Positions 49,183 to 57,913 of a stretch of DNA of 64,000 nucleotides are shown here, in pieces; position 1 is the first letter of the stretch; every line of letters starts with the position of its first letter. The notes beneath the pieces are model-generated. The model was not told the origin of the DNA, ran no database searches, and was given only the letters and a program-made list of their open reading frames with translations. The DNA is from Burkholderia sp. Bp8992. Its GTDB lineage: Bacteria; Pseudomonadota; Gammaproteobacteria; Burkholderiales; Burkholderiaceae. Position numbers and translations under genes: made by a program. The stretch spans positions 62,001 through 126,000 of the forward strand of contig NZ_QTQI01000015.1 of NCBI RefSeq assembly GCF_003853705.1, in the 5' to 3' direction.

Positions 49183-49273
49183 GATTGTCCCGTGTGGTTG
49201 GTCTGCAGATCGCTCGCGGCGATTGTCGCATCGAATCCTGTGCGCATGCATTGACGCAGATTGCGGATGCCCT

Positions 49274-49301
49274 CTTGAAATGCGCGGCAGCGGCCACTAA
49301 T
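49274..49301 (+). promoter_or_regulatory. sigma-32 (heat-shock) promoter of the hsp20 pair
   Basis: A perfect -35 element CTTGAAA (49274-49280) is followed after 13 bases by CCACTAAT (49294-49301), close to the sigma-32 -10 consensus CCCCATNT. It lies about 130 bases before the first small heat-shock gene. Confidence 0.75.
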
Positions 49302-49428
49302 TAACCGTCGTCGGGCCGTGCTTCATCGCTTGCACGGCCCCCGTTTCGATCCAGTGGAGCCACCCGTCGCGCCCGCCGCAGGCGTCGCGCCGTCACGTCT
49401 CCCGTGTTCCCTGTTCAGGAGGACCAAC

Positions 49429-49869
49429 ATGAGCGGTATCCATCACGGCTACGACCTGTTCGACGACTTTGCCCGCGTGCAGCGGCAAGTGGCGAACCTG
49501 CTCGGCGAGCGCCCGTCCGGCATCCGCGCGGTGCGTCCGGGCGCGTTTCCCGCACTCAACGTCGGCGCCACCGACGAAGCCATCGAGATCGTTGCGTTCG
49601 CACCCGGCATGGCCGCGGGCGACTTCGACGTGTCGATCGACAAGGACCTGCTGACGATCAGCGGCGAGCGCAAACCGGCGCCGCGTGCCGAAGGCGAAGA
49701 CGTGCGCACCTATGCACAGGAGCGCTTTCACGGCGCGTTCCGCCGTGTCGTCGAACTGCCGCGCGACGCGGATCCCGACCAGGTCAGCGCGCGTTACGAA
49801 AACGGCTGCCTGCTGATTCGCGTCGGCCGGCGCGAAGCCTCGAAGCCGCGCGCGATCACCGTTCAGTAA
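49429..49869 (+). CDS. small heat-shock protein Hsp20 (first of pair)
   Basis: A 146-residue alpha-crystallin-type holdase that keeps unfolding proteins soluble under heat stress. The conserved domain spans about residues 37-140, with EIVAFAPGMAAGDFDVSIDKDLLTISGERK, a middle YAQERFHGAFRRVVELPRDADPDQVSARYENGCLLI, and the IRV tail motif that docks into neighbouring subunits (LLIRVGRRE). AGGAGG precedes the ATG. It is followed 16 bases later by a second, different Hsp20, and the pair likely co-assembles. Confidence 0.93.
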   Translation: MSGIHHGYDLFDDFARVQRQVANLLGERPSGIRAVRPGAFPALNVGATDEAIEIVAFAPGMAAGDFDVSIDKDLLTISGERKPAPRAEGEDVRTYAQERFHGAFRRVVELPRDADPDQVSARYENGCLLIRVGRREASKPRAITVQ

Positions 49870-49885
49870 CCTTCAGGATACCGAC

Positions 49886-50299
49886 ATGAATACGAACCCG
49901 ATCCTGGCCGAGCGCCAAACGAACACCGTTCATCCTGCCGCTGCCGCCGAGGCCGCGCGCCGGCCCGCGATCACGCCGGCCGTCGACATCGTCGAGAACG
50001 ATCGCGGCGTCACGCTGCGGGCCGACCTGCCCGGCGTGCCGCGCGAGAACCTCGACGTGAAGGTGTACGACAACACGCTGACGATCGAAGCCGGCACGCA
50101 CATCGATACGCCGGAAGACCTGCGCGTGCGACATGCCGAAGTTCGCTCGACACGCTATGCACGCACGTTCGTGCTGAGTCCCGACCTCGACACGTCGCGG
50201 ATCGACGCCAACCTGCGCGACGGCGTGCTGACGCTGACGATTCCGCGCCGCGAGGAGACGCGCCCGCGCCGCATCGACGTGACGGCCGGCAATGCGTAA
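49886..50299 (+). CDS. small heat-shock protein Hsp20 (second of pair)
   Basis: The 137-residue protein starts MNTNPILAERQ, then has an alpha-crystallin domain (PAVDIVENDRGVTLRADLPGVPRENLDVKVYDNTLTIEAG). The typical ARTFVLSPDLDTSRIDANLRDGVLTLTIPRREE follows, with ITI/LTIP C-terminal anchoring motif. It is clearly diverged from the first Hsp20, not a recent duplicate. The two form an operon closed by a strong terminator. Confidence 0.93.
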   Translation: MNTNPILAERQTNTVHPAAAAEAARRPAITPAVDIVENDRGVTLRADLPGVPRENLDVKVYDNTLTIEAGTHIDTPEDLRVRHAEVRSTRYARTFVLSPDLDTSRIDANLRDGVLTLTIPRREETRPRRIDVTAGNA

Positions 50300-50331
50300 G
50301 TGTTGGCGCGTATCCTGACGCGACGCACATG

Positions 50332-50371
50332 AAAAATCCCCGCCAGGCGCGATGCCAGGCGGGGATTTTTT
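50332..50371 (+). terminator. Rho-independent terminator of the hsp20 operon
   Basis: Arms AAAATCCCCGCC and GGCGGGGATTTT are fully complementary around a 13-base loop and are followed by further T. The symmetric A and T runs allow use in both directions; the next gene is convergent. Confidence 0.93.
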
Positions 50372-50410
50372 GCATTGGGCCGCGCGCGTTCAGGCACGCG
50401 GACTGCAGAT

Positions 50411-50713
50411 TCAATCGAAATCGAACAGGTCGAACACCGACTTCTTGCGACGCTGCCCGTCGTGCCGGTAACGCTCGTCGTGCACGCGGCCGTCGCGCCC
50501 CCAGCCATCGTCGCGGCCGCGCTGCGCCGGTGCAGTGTGCTGCGTCGGTGCGGCGTCGCGGCGGGCCGGTGCATCGCCGGTTTCACGGGCAAGCAGCTTG
50601 TCGAGCTCGCCGCGATCGAGCCACACGCCGCGGCACGTCGGACAGTAGTCGATCTCGATCGACCGGCGCTCGGCCATCAGCAGGTCGGGCGTCTTGCAGA
50701 CAGGGCATTTCAT
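50411..50713 (-). CDS. TFIIB-type zinc-ribbon protein
   Basis: The 100-residue protein begins MKCPVCKTPDLLMAERRSIEIDYCPTCRGVWLDRGELDKLL, a single zinc ribbon with two CxxC pairs of the zf-TFIIB family and the conserved GVWLDRGEL. The rest is a basic, low-complexity linker (Arg, Asp, Gly, His) ending SVFDLFDFD. Function unknown. The ATG at 50713 has AAGGAG upstream; the frame continues 27 codons further without support. It is convergent with the hsp20 pair. Confidence 0.85.
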   Translation of the reverse strand: MKCPVCKTPDLLMAERRSIEIDYCPTCRGVWLDRGELDKLLARETGDAPARRDAAPTQHTAPAQRGRDDGWGRDGRVHDERYRHDGQRRKKSVFDLFDFD

Positions 50714-50804
50714 CGCGCTTCTCCTTTCCGTGCGAATTTCGTCTGGATTCCGTACGACGCGCAGCGAGCCGGCTGCCGCGGCGGCCGGCGTCACGCGCGC
50801 CGGC

Positions 50805-51560
50805 TCAGTCGCGTTCCACTTGCGCCGCGCGCTTCGCCTTCGCGCGCCGCGCCAGCATGTTCATGCCCTCGACGAATGCCGAGAACGCCATTGCCGCATA
50901 GATGTAACCCTTCGGCACGTGCGAGCCGAAACCTTCGGCGATCAGCGTCATGCCGATCACGACCAGGAACGACAGCGCCAGCATCACGATGGTCGGGTTG
51001 CGGTCGATGAAGCGTGCGAGCGGCTGCGCAGCGAACAGCATCACGGTCACCGCGACGATCACGGCGACGAACATGATCGGGATGTGTTCGGTCATGCCGA
51101 TCGCGGTCACGATGCTGTCGATCGAGAACACGATATCGAGCAACACGATCTGGCCGATCGCCGCCCACACCGTCAGGCCGGCCGCGCCGCCGGCCCCGCC
51201 CTCGCCGCCGCCGTCGTGCGACACGTGGTGATGGATCTCGGTGGTCGCCTTCCACACGAGGAACAGGCCGCCGGACAGCAGGATCATGTCGCGCCACGAG
51301 AACGCATGGTCGAACAGCGTGAACACGGGTTCGGTGAGGCTCGCGATCCATGCGACGCTGCCGAGCAGCGCGAGGCGCATCACCAGCGCGAGCGCGATGC
51401 CGAGGCGTTGCGTGCGAGCGCGCTGCGCTTCGGGCAGCTTGTTGCTGAGGATCGAGATGAAGATCAGGTTGTCGATGCCGAGCACGACTTCCATCACGAC
51501 GAGCGTCAGGAGCGCAGCCCAGACGGCGGGATCGACGGCAAGCGTCAGCAGGTAGTCCAT
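50805..51560 (-). CDS. TerC/YegH family integral membrane protein
   Basis: The 251-residue inner-membrane protein has about seven helices and the paired acidic membrane motifs [17 protein letters not shown] and [22 protein letters not shown] typical of TerC-like proteins, some of which export Mn2+ or protect against metal stress. The loop after helix 4 is His/Gly-rich ([18 protein letters not shown]), which could bind metal. It lies divergent from the NhaR-like gene. Substrate is not known. Confidence 0.85.
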   Translation of the reverse strand: MDYLLTLAVDPAVWAALLTLVVMEVVLGIDNLIFISILSNKLPEAQRARTQRLGIALALVMRLALLGSVAWIASLTEPVFTLFDHAFSWRDMILLSGGLFLVWKATTEIHHHVSHDGGGEGGAGGAAGLTVWAAIGQIVLLDIVFSIDSIVTAIGMTEHIPIMFVAVIVAVTVMLFAAQPLARFIDRNPTIVMLALSFLVVIGMTLIAEGFGSHVPKGYIYAAMAFSAFVEGMNMLARRAKAKRAAQVERD

Positions 51561-51604
51561 GAAATGGGCCGATACGAAAGTGGAAAGCCTGATGATAGGC
51601 CGCC

Positions 51605-51647
51605 CCGAACTTCGAAAAAATCAGAGAGAATCTGACTTTAGGTTCGG
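51605..51647. promoter_or_regulatory. nested inverted repeats in the terC-nhaR control region
   Basis: Outer arms CCGAAC (51605-51610) and GTTCGG (51642-51647) enclose inner arms TCAGA (51621-51625) and TCTGA (51631-51635) in an AT-richer stretch just before the LysR-type gene. The inner pair fits the T-N11-A form of LysR operators. Binding by the divergent regulator is inferred. Confidence 0.5.
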
Positions 51648-51668
51648 TTTTTACGATATATCGATCCG

Positions 51669-52562
51669 ATGCTCAATTTTCGACATCTGTACTATTTCTG
51701 GGTCGTCGTGAAGGAAGGCGGCTTCGCGCGCGCGGCCGGCCGGCTCGACATGGCCGTGCAGACGATCAGCGCGCAGGTGCGCGAGCTCGAGAAATCGCTC
51801 GGGCACCAATTACTGCGCCCGGCCGGGCGCGGTGTCACGATGACGGACGCGGGCCAGGCCGCGTTTGCGCGTGCGGAGGCCATCTTCGAGATGGGGCGGC
51901 TGATCCCCGACGAAGTGCGCGCGGCGGCCAGCCGGCCGACCGTGCGGCTCGCGGTCGGGCTCGCGGACGGCATCTCCAAGCTCGCCGCGCATGCGATCCT
52001 GGCTCCCGTGCTCGACACGCCCACGCTGCGGCTCCTGTGCCACGAGGGCGAGCACGATGCGCTGCTCGCGGAACTCGCGCTGCATCATCTCGATCTCGTG
52101 CTCGCCGGCCAGGGGGCGCCGTCGGGGTCGAACCTGCGCGTGACGAGCGAGCGGCTCGTCGCGTCGCCGGTCGACTGGTACGGCCCCGCGGCGCTCGTCA
52201 CGCCGGCCGCGCGGCAGCACTTTCCGCAGTGCCTGGCCGACCTGCCCGTGCTGCTGCCGACCGCGCATTCGGCGCTGCGCGCCCGCCTCGACCTGTGGCT
52301 GGAAGACGAACGGATCGTGCCGCGCGTGGCCGGGGAATTCGAGGACAGTGCGCTGATGGCCGTGTTCGCGGCGCGCGGCCTCGGCGTGTTTCCGCTGAGC
52401 GAACTCGGCGCGAACGATGCGTCGCTGCTGCGCGGGTTGCGGCGGCTCGGGCGCGCGGGCGACGTGACCGAGGAGATCCACGCGATCCGCTCGCGGCGCG
52501 GCGAACATCACCCGCTGGCGTCGCAATTGCTGGCCGCGGCGCGCGTTGCGCCGGCCGACTGA
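51669..52562 (+). CDS. nhaR: LysR-type regulator, NhaR-like
   Basis: The 297-residue protein starts MLNFRHLYYFWVVVKEGGFARAAGRLDMAVQTISAQVRELEKSLG. This LYYFW..VVKEG block is characteristic of NhaR, which activates the sodium/proton antiporter gene nhaA in E. coli. No nhaA gene is adjacent here; the divergent neighbour is a TerC-like membrane protein, which may be the local target. Whether it senses Na+ is unknown. Confidence 0.78.
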   Translation: MLNFRHLYYFWVVVKEGGFARAAGRLDMAVQTISAQVRELEKSLGHQLLRPAGRGVTMTDAGQAAFARAEAIFEMGRLIPDEVRAAASRPTVRLAVGLADGISKLAAHAILAPVLDTPTLRLLCHEGEHDALLAELALHHLDLVLAGQGAPSGSNLRVTSERLVASPVDWYGPAALVTPAARQHFPQCLADLPVLLPTAHSALRARLDLWLEDERIVPRVAGEFEDSALMAVFAARGLGVFPLSELGANDASLLRGLRRLGRAGDVTEEIHAIRSRRGEHHPLASQLLAAARVAPAD

Positions 52563-52678
52563 AGCGAGCGCGACATCAAACGAAACTATAATGACGCCCC
52601 GGCCTTACGAGATGTGCACGCGCATCATCGCGGGCACCGCCATTGCGCGACCTCTCGCCAAGCCTTCTGAAAGACGCC

Positions 52679-53662
52679 ATGCACAACCGATTTCGCCTGT
52701 TTTCCGTTTCGTGCGCGCTCGCGGCCGCGGCCGTGCTGGCGGCGTGCTCGTCGCCGCCCAAGCCGATCTACCAGCAGGAACAGTTCGACGCGACCAGCAG
52801 CCCGTATGCGCATACGTTCCACTCGAAATCCGACGCGGCCTGCGAGGCCGCGCGGCGCGCGCTGCTGAGCCAGGGCTATGTGGTGTCGTCGTCGCGTAAC
52901 GACGCGGTCGACGGCAGCAAGAATTTCCAGCCGAGCAACGACATGCACGTCGTGATCGAATTTCACGTCGTGTGCGCGGATGCGAATGCCGACGGCACGT
53001 CGAGCATCGCGTACGTGAACGCCGTGCAGGACCGCTACACGCTGAAGAAGTCGAATACGTCGGCCAGCGTCGGCCTGAGCGTGTTCGGCTCGCTGTCGCT
53101 GCCGATCGGGTCGAGCGACGATGCGCTCGTCAAGACCGCGAGCGAGACGATTCCGGCCGGCGTGTTCTATGAGCGCTTCTTCAATCTCGTCGACCATTTC
53201 CTGAAGATCGACCCGGCACGCCGCGATCGCGCCACCGTGAAGGCTGCCGAGAAGGAACCCGTCGCGCCGCTGCCCGAACCCGCGCCGACGCCGCAAGGCG
53301 AGCCGATGAAGATGACGACGCCGGTCGTGCCGACGCCGCCCGCGGCGCCGGTCCCGCTGTCGGTGCCGGGCGTCGCGCCCGAATCGGGTGCGACTGCCGT
53401 GCCTGCCGCGGCGTCGGCTGCGACGCATGCTGCCGCGCCGGCAGCGGCTTCCGGTTCCGCCCCCGCGCCGGCTTCGGCTGCCGCACCGGCTTCCGCACCT
53501 GCATCGGCTTCCAGCCCGGCGGCGCCTGCCGCCGCGGCATCGACGCCCGCCGTTTCGGCACCGGCCGCTGCCAAGCCGGCCTCGTCCGTGCCCGCGCCTG
53601 CCGCCGCCAACCCGGTTGCATCGTCGGCGCCGTCCGGCGCGAGCGCACCGGCCGCGAACTGA
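52679..53662 (+). CDS. DUF2242 lipoprotein with Ala/Pro-rich tail
   Basis: The 327-residue precursor has a lipoprotein signal (MHNRFRLFSVSCALAAAAVLAAC, lipobox LAAC). A globular domain (about residues 25-180) contains YQQEQFDATSSPYAHTFHSKSDAACEAARRALLSQGYVV and LSVFGSLSLPIGSSDDALVKTASETIPAGVFYERFFNLV, which I recognise as DUF2242. The last ~130 residues are almost only Ala, Pro, Ser and Val. They look like a flexible linker through the peptidoglycan and are likely to vary between strains. Function unknown. A frame starting 36 bases earlier lacks a signal peptide at its start. Confidence 0.8.
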   Translation: MHNRFRLFSVSCALAAAAVLAACSSPPKPIYQQEQFDATSSPYAHTFHSKSDAACEAARRALLSQGYVVSSSRNDAVDGSKNFQPSNDMHVVIEFHVVCADANADGTSSIAYVNAVQDRYTLKKSNTSASVGLSVFGSLSLPIGSSDDALVKTASETIPAGVFYERFFNLVDHFLKIDPARRDRATVKAAEKEPVAPLPEPAPTPQGEPMKMTTPVVPTPPAAPVPLSVPGVAPESGATAVPAAASAATHAAAPAAASGSAPAPASAAAPASAPASASSPAAPAAAASTPAVSAPAAAKPASSVPAPAAANPVASSAPSGASAPAAN

Positions 53663-53905
53663 CCGGCTCCGCCGTCCCGTATCGTCGCGCCCGGCCGCAC
53701 GCGGTACAGCGCGACGATACGCGCTCCCTGCGCATCATTCTCCAAAGCGATTTCCGCACTTCCGGCCGGGCCGCGCAGTGCCGACGGAGAAATTACGCCG
53801 ACGCGACGCGCCACACCATGCGCAGCCGCTGCCCGCGGCGGCCGCAACCCGAGCGTCACTGACCGCCCGCGATTTGCCGACCGCCCTGCTCGCTTGCGCA
53901 GCGAT

Positions 53906-54826
53906 TTACCGCAACGTCGCGCGCAGCGTCTGCAGATGCTCGACGGACGCCGTCACGCCACCGCAGACGATCACCGCGATGTCCGACGCCTTCTCGAGCA
54001 CGGGCACCGGCCGCTCGAGCGCGGCCAGCGCGGCGCCGCATGCGGGTTCGACGACGATCCCGTGTTCGTCGAGAAACCGCAGCGATGCGGCCACCGCGTC
54101 CGCATCGGACACGACGACGGGATGGATCTCGTGCCGTGTCGCCCATTCGACCGCCGCATCGCACGGCCGCTTCGCGCCGAGCGACGTCGCGATGCTCGCG
54201 ATCGCGGCCAGTTCGACCGGGCGCCCCTGCGCAAGCGACCGCGCATAGCAGTCGGCGCCTTCCGTTTCGACCGCGACGACCGGCACGTCGTGCCAGCCGT
54301 TGCGCGCCAGCCCTTCGAGCACGCCGCACAGCAGCCCGCCGCCGCCGACCGCGAGCACGACCGCAGCGGGCTTCGGTCCGGCCGCCGCCATCTCGTCGAT
54401 CATCGTCGCGTGGCCCTGCCACAGCACGGGATCGTCGAACGGATGGACGAACGTGTCGTGCTCGCCGAGCGCCGACTGCGCAAACGCGTTCGCCTCGGCC
54501 CAGCTCGCGCCATGCACGACCACTTCCGCGCCTTCGACGCGAATCCGTTCGCGCGCGCGGGCCGATGCGCTTTCCGGCACGACGACGAGCACCGGCACGC
54601 CGAGTTCGCGGCCGCAATACGCGACCGCGATACCCGCGTTACCGCCCGACGACGACACGAACCGCCGCGCGCCGGCCGCGTGCCGCGCTTCGCAGACGGC
54701 ACCGATGCCGCGCAGCTTGAACGAGCCCGACGGCTGCAGCGCATCGAGCTTCAGCCGGATGGTGCGGCCGAGCCGGCGGGACGCGATTTGCGAGCGGATA
54801 TAAGGGGTCGGGATATGAAGCGGCAT
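53906..54826 (-). CDS. PLP-dependent L-serine/threonine dehydratase-like enzyme
   Basis: A fold-type II pyridoxal-phosphate enzyme (306 residues). The PLP Lys37 lies in ALQPSGSFKLRGIG; SSSGGNAGIAVAYCGRELG is the substrate loop and AVGGGGLLCGVLEGL is the phosphate-binding tetraglycine loop. Length and layout resemble catabolic serine dehydratase, which deaminates Ser or Thr to pyruvate or 2-oxobutyrate. Substrate is inferred from family. The ATG at 54826 was chosen; longer forms lack family residues. It is divergent from a LysR gene that probably controls it. Confidence 0.83.
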   Translation of the reverse strand: MPLHIPTPYIRSQIASRRLGRTIRLKLDALQPSGSFKLRGIGAVCEARHAAGARRFVSSSGGNAGIAVAYCGRELGVPVLVVVPESASARARERIRVEGAEVVVHGASWAEANAFAQSALGEHDTFVHPFDDPVLWQGHATMIDEMAAAGPKPAAVVLAVGGGGLLCGVLEGLARNGWHDVPVVAVETEGADCYARSLAQGRPVELAAIASIATSLGAKRPCDAAVEWATRHEIHPVVVSDADAVAASLRFLDEHGIVVEPACGAALAALERPVPVLEKASDIAVIVCGGVTASVEHLQTLRATLR

Positions 54827-54987
54827 GGGACGGGGCGCAGTGGGAACGGAGGAAGCGCACGCGACTCGCGAGCAAGCGCGTGCGGCAATGACAGCCATCG
54901 TACGGCAGGCCAGCCATGCTTTCCAATACCATCCGGTAGCGTTTGCTATGCTTGGGAGGTATATCTGAAAACCGGAGCGAACACCGC

Positions 54988-55899
54988 ATGCGCCAGATCG
55001 AACTGCGTCACTTGCGCTACTTCGTGGCCGTCGCGCAAGCCGGCAGCGTGATGGCCGGCGCCCGCGCGGCCGGCATCGTCCAGCCCGCGCTGTCGCGGCA
55101 GATCCGCGAACTCGAGGACGCGATCGGCACGCCGCTGCTGGTCCGCCGCGCGACGGGCGTCACGCTCACGGCGGCCGGCGCGAGCTTCCTGAAGGATGCG
55201 ACCGGCCTGCTCGCGACGCTGCAGGACAGCCGCGAACGCGCGTTGCGCAGCGCGGCCGGCCAGCTCGGCGAACTGCGGCTCGGCGCGCTGCCGAACTGCC
55301 TGCCGCTGCCGATCGTCGCGAACGTGCTCAAGGCGTTTCGCGACGCGTGCCCGGACGTGAAGCTGTCGATCGCGCCGATGCTGTCTGCCGAACAGGCGAG
55401 CGCGCTGATGCGCGGCCAGCTCGACGCCGGGATCATGGCGTGGCGTCGCGACGAGGCGCCGCACCTGTCGGGCGTGCGGCTGCTGCGCGACCGCTTCGTG
55501 CTCGCGATGCCCGCGCCGCCGGGCGGCCGCTTCGATGCGCCGCGCACGCTGGCCGACGTCGCGGACGAACCGTTCGTCTGGTTCGACGCGCAGCGCTCGG
55601 CCGCGCACCACCGGTTCCTGATGGCGCAGTGCCAGCAGGCCGGCTTCACGCCGCGCATCGCGCAGGTCGGCAGCGACATCCCGACGCTGATCGGCCTCGT
55701 CGCGGCCGGGATGGGCTGCGCGTTCGTGCCGGAAAGCGCGTCGCCGACCTGCCCGCACACGGTCCGGCTCGTCGCGCTCGACGAGCTGGCGAGCCGCTTC
55801 GATATCGAATTCGTGTTCGACGGCGCGGCGGCGGCACCGTCGCCGATCGTCGCGCGGTTTCTCGCGGCCGTACGCAATGCGGCCGGCGAGACGAGATGA
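54988..55899 (+). CDS. LysR-type transcriptional regulator
   Basis: The 303-residue protein has the N-terminal helix-turn-helix ELRHLRYFVAVAQAGSVMAGARAAGIVQPALSRQIRELEDAIG and the effector domain with GQLGELRLGALPNCLPLPIVANVLKAFRDACPDVKL. It is divergent from the PLP dehydratase gene with a 161-base gap, the usual arrangement of a LysR regulator and its target. Inducer unknown. The start at 54988 was chosen by alignment to the family; an earlier ATG adds 15 atypical residues. Confidence 0.88.
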   Translation: MRQIELRHLRYFVAVAQAGSVMAGARAAGIVQPALSRQIRELEDAIGTPLLVRRATGVTLTAAGASFLKDATGLLATLQDSRERALRSAAGQLGELRLGALPNCLPLPIVANVLKAFRDACPDVKLSIAPMLSAEQASALMRGQLDAGIMAWRRDEAPHLSGVRLLRDRFVLAMPAPPGGRFDAPRTLADVADEPFVWFDAQRSAAHHRFLMAQCQQAGFTPRIAQVGSDIPTLIGLVAAGMGCAFVPESASPTCPHTVRLVALDELASRFDIEFVFDGAAAAPSPIVARFLAAVRNAAGETR

Positions 55900-56561
55900 T
55901 CGTGAGCCCTGTGCCGGGTCCGGCTTCGGGTCGGGACAAGGCTGCCGTGCTGGCAAAAAATCTTTCAAAAGCCGACGATTCATATTGCGGCCCCGGAATT
56001 TTCAAATTGGCACCAAAAACGGTCGTTTAACGCCGATTCGAATTGCCGCGGGCCGAAATATACTGCGCCCGCATCCAACCCTCGTGCCAAAGAGAGGATG
56101 CGTTTCCGCCCCGGTCACGGTCCCCCTGTGGTCGGGGCTTTTTTGCTTTGGTGCCTTGCCTGAAAGGGTTTCCGGCCGTCGCGCAATTCCGGCTCCACGT
56201 GATGGAAGGCGCCGGGACGACGAGCCCGAGCGGGATGGCGGCACGTCGCCGGGCAACGTCCGGCGTGTCATGCCGCACGCCCCTCCTCCAGCCGCAACCC
56301 GCCTCCGAATCGCGACCGCATGGCGGACGGATCCGTCGCCTGCATTACCAATACCTTTCACAAAAGACACCGTCGCTCGCCAACCGCGCCGGCACAACGC
56401 CCACGGGCCTCGCGAGCGCACGGCTCACCGTCCGCATTGTTGACATGAAATCAAGATAATTTCGTCCGCGCGCGGCTTTTTCCGCAAAAGTAATGCAGGC
56501 ACACTTCGCCCTGTCCGCAACGGTCCCGTGCCGTTGCCCCTCGACTACAGGAGCCCATCGC
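55900..56561 (+). other. 662-base intergenic region with candidate small RNA
   Basis: Between the LysR gene and the MFS gene. It contains a candidate promoter and small RNA (separate entry, 56071-56144); about 130 bases before the RNA and 400 after it show nothing that I can identify. Its left part (55950-56060) is clearly more AT-rich than the surrounding genes. Confidence 0.6.
56071..56144 (+). ncRNA. candidate small RNA of about 75 bases ending in a Rho-independent terminator
   Basis: A possible -10 box TATACT (56059-56064) precedes two stem-loops. The first has arms GCATCC/GGATGC (56071-56076 and 56096-56101) plus an inner CTC/GAG. The second is an 11-base stem (56108-56118 with 56128-56138, two G-T wobbles) followed by six T (56139-56144). 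No gene lies on the plus strand for 170 bases before it or 410 bases after it. The -35 region is weak (TTCGAA, 16-base spacer). It could alternatively be only the late terminator of the upstream LysR gene. Confidence 0.45.
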
Positions 56562-57767
56562 GTGAACGCCACGACATCTTCTCCTTCCCGCCCGGGCGGC
56601 AGCGCCGCGCTGCCGCTGCTGGCGCTCGCCGCCGGTGCGTTCGGCATCGGCACGACCGAGTTTTCGCCGATGGGCCTGCTGCCCGTGATCGCCGACGGCG
56701 TGCACGTGTCGATTCCGCAGGCCGGCATGCTGATCAGCGCGTATGCGATCGGCGTGATGGTCGGCGCGCCGATGATGACGCTGCTGCTCGCACGCTGGTC
56801 GCGCCGCTCGGCGCTGATCGCACTGATGTCGATCTTCACGATCGGCAACCTGCTGTCGGCCGTCGCGCCGGGCTACACGACGCTGCTGCTCGCCCGCCTC
56901 GTGACGAGCCTCAACCACGGCGCGTTCTTCGGGCTCGGCTCGGTGGTCGCGGCCAGCCTCGTGCCGCGCGAGAAGCAGGCGAGCGCGGTGGCGACGATGT
57001 TCATGGGCCTCACGATCGCGAACGTCGGCGGCGTGCCGGCCGCGACCTGGCTCGGCCAGATCATCGGCTGGCGCATGTCGTTCGCGGCAACCGCGGGCCT
57101 CGGCCTGATCGCGATCGCCGGCCTGTTCGCCGCGCTGCCGAAGGGCGAAGCCGGCAAGATGCCCGACCTGCGCGCCGAACTCTCGGTGCTGACGCGCCCT
57201 GTCGTGCTCGGCGCGCTCGCGACGACGGTGCTCGGCGCCGGCGCGATGTTCACGCTCTACACGTATGTCGCGCCGACGCTCGAACACCTGACCGGCGCGA
57301 CGCCCGGCTTCGTGACCGCGATGCTCGTGCTGATCGGCGTCGGCTTCTCGATCGGCAACATCGCGGGCGGCCGCCTCGCCGACCGTTCGCTCGACGGCAC
57401 GCTGATCGGCTTCCTGCTGTTGCTGATCGCGACGATGGCTGCGTTCCCGTTGCTCGCCAGCACGCATGTCGGCGCCGCCGTCACGCTGCTCGTGTGGGGT
57501 GTCGCGACGTTCGCGGTCGTACCGCCGCTGCAGATGCGCGTGATGCGCGCCGCCCATGAAGCGCCGGGCCTCGCGTCCGCCGTCAACATCGGTGCGTTCA
57601 ACCTCGGCAATGCAGTGGGCGCGGCTGCCGGCGGTGCGGCGCTCTCGGCCGGGTTCGGCTACGCGGCGGTGCCGCTCGTCGGCGGGCTGATCGCGGCGGC
57701 CGGACTGGCGCTCGTCATGCTGCAGGTCACGCAGCGCCGCCGCTCGCCGGCCGCCGCGAACTCGTAA
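56562..57767 (+). CDS. MFS exporter, AraJ/YdhP-like (DHA1 family)
   Basis: A 401-residue drug:H+ antiporter-type carrier with twelve predicted helices. It begins after a short tail with LPLLALAAGAFGIGTTEFSPMGLLPVIADGVHVS, the DHA1 AraJ/YdhP pattern, and has the loop LLARWSRRSALIALM. Substrate unknown. The start is the GTG at 56562 with AGGAG eight bases upstream; a longer frame from an ATG at 56493 lacks this support. It ends before a strong terminator. Confidence 0.87.
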   Translation: MNATTSSPSRPGGSAALPLLALAAGAFGIGTTEFSPMGLLPVIADGVHVSIPQAGMLISAYAIGVMVGAPMMTLLLARWSRRSALIALMSIFTIGNLLSAVAPGYTTLLLARLVTSLNHGAFFGLGSVVAASLVPREKQASAVATMFMGLTIANVGGVPAATWLGQIIGWRMSFAATAGLGLIAIAGLFAALPKGEAGKMPDLRAELSVLTRPVVLGALATTVLGAGAMFTLYTYVAPTLEHLTGATPGFVTAMLVLIGVGFSIGNIAGGRLADRSLDGTLIGFLLLLIATMAAFPLLASTHVGAAVTLLVWGVATFAVVPPLQMRVMRAAHEAPGLASAVNIGAFNLGNAVGAAAGGAALSAGFGYAAVPLVGGLIAAAGLALVMLQVTQRRRSPAAANS

Positions 57768-57834
57768 GCGCGGGCAAGGCCCGGACTGCCGAGGCCCGTT
57801 CCGCACGCATTTTTACGGCCGCGCGATTGAACTG

Positions 57835-57877
57835 CACCCCAAAGGGTGGACCTGGATCCAACCTTCGGGGTGTTTTT
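57835..57877 (+). terminator. Rho-independent terminator of the MFS gene
   Basis: Arms CACCCCAAAGG and CCTTCGGGGTG form an 11-base stem with one A-C mismatch, followed by TTTTT. It lies between two convergent genes. Confidence 0.88.
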
Positions 57878-57913
57878 CATGACGAAATCCGACGAACGTC
57901 CCCGACGGCTCGA

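Noticed and set aside
53400-53662. Repeated short units that resemble a repeat array or CRISPR
   Set aside because: The repeats are the Ala/Pro/Ser codons of the DUF2242 lipoprotein tail; spacing is irregular and no cas genes are near.
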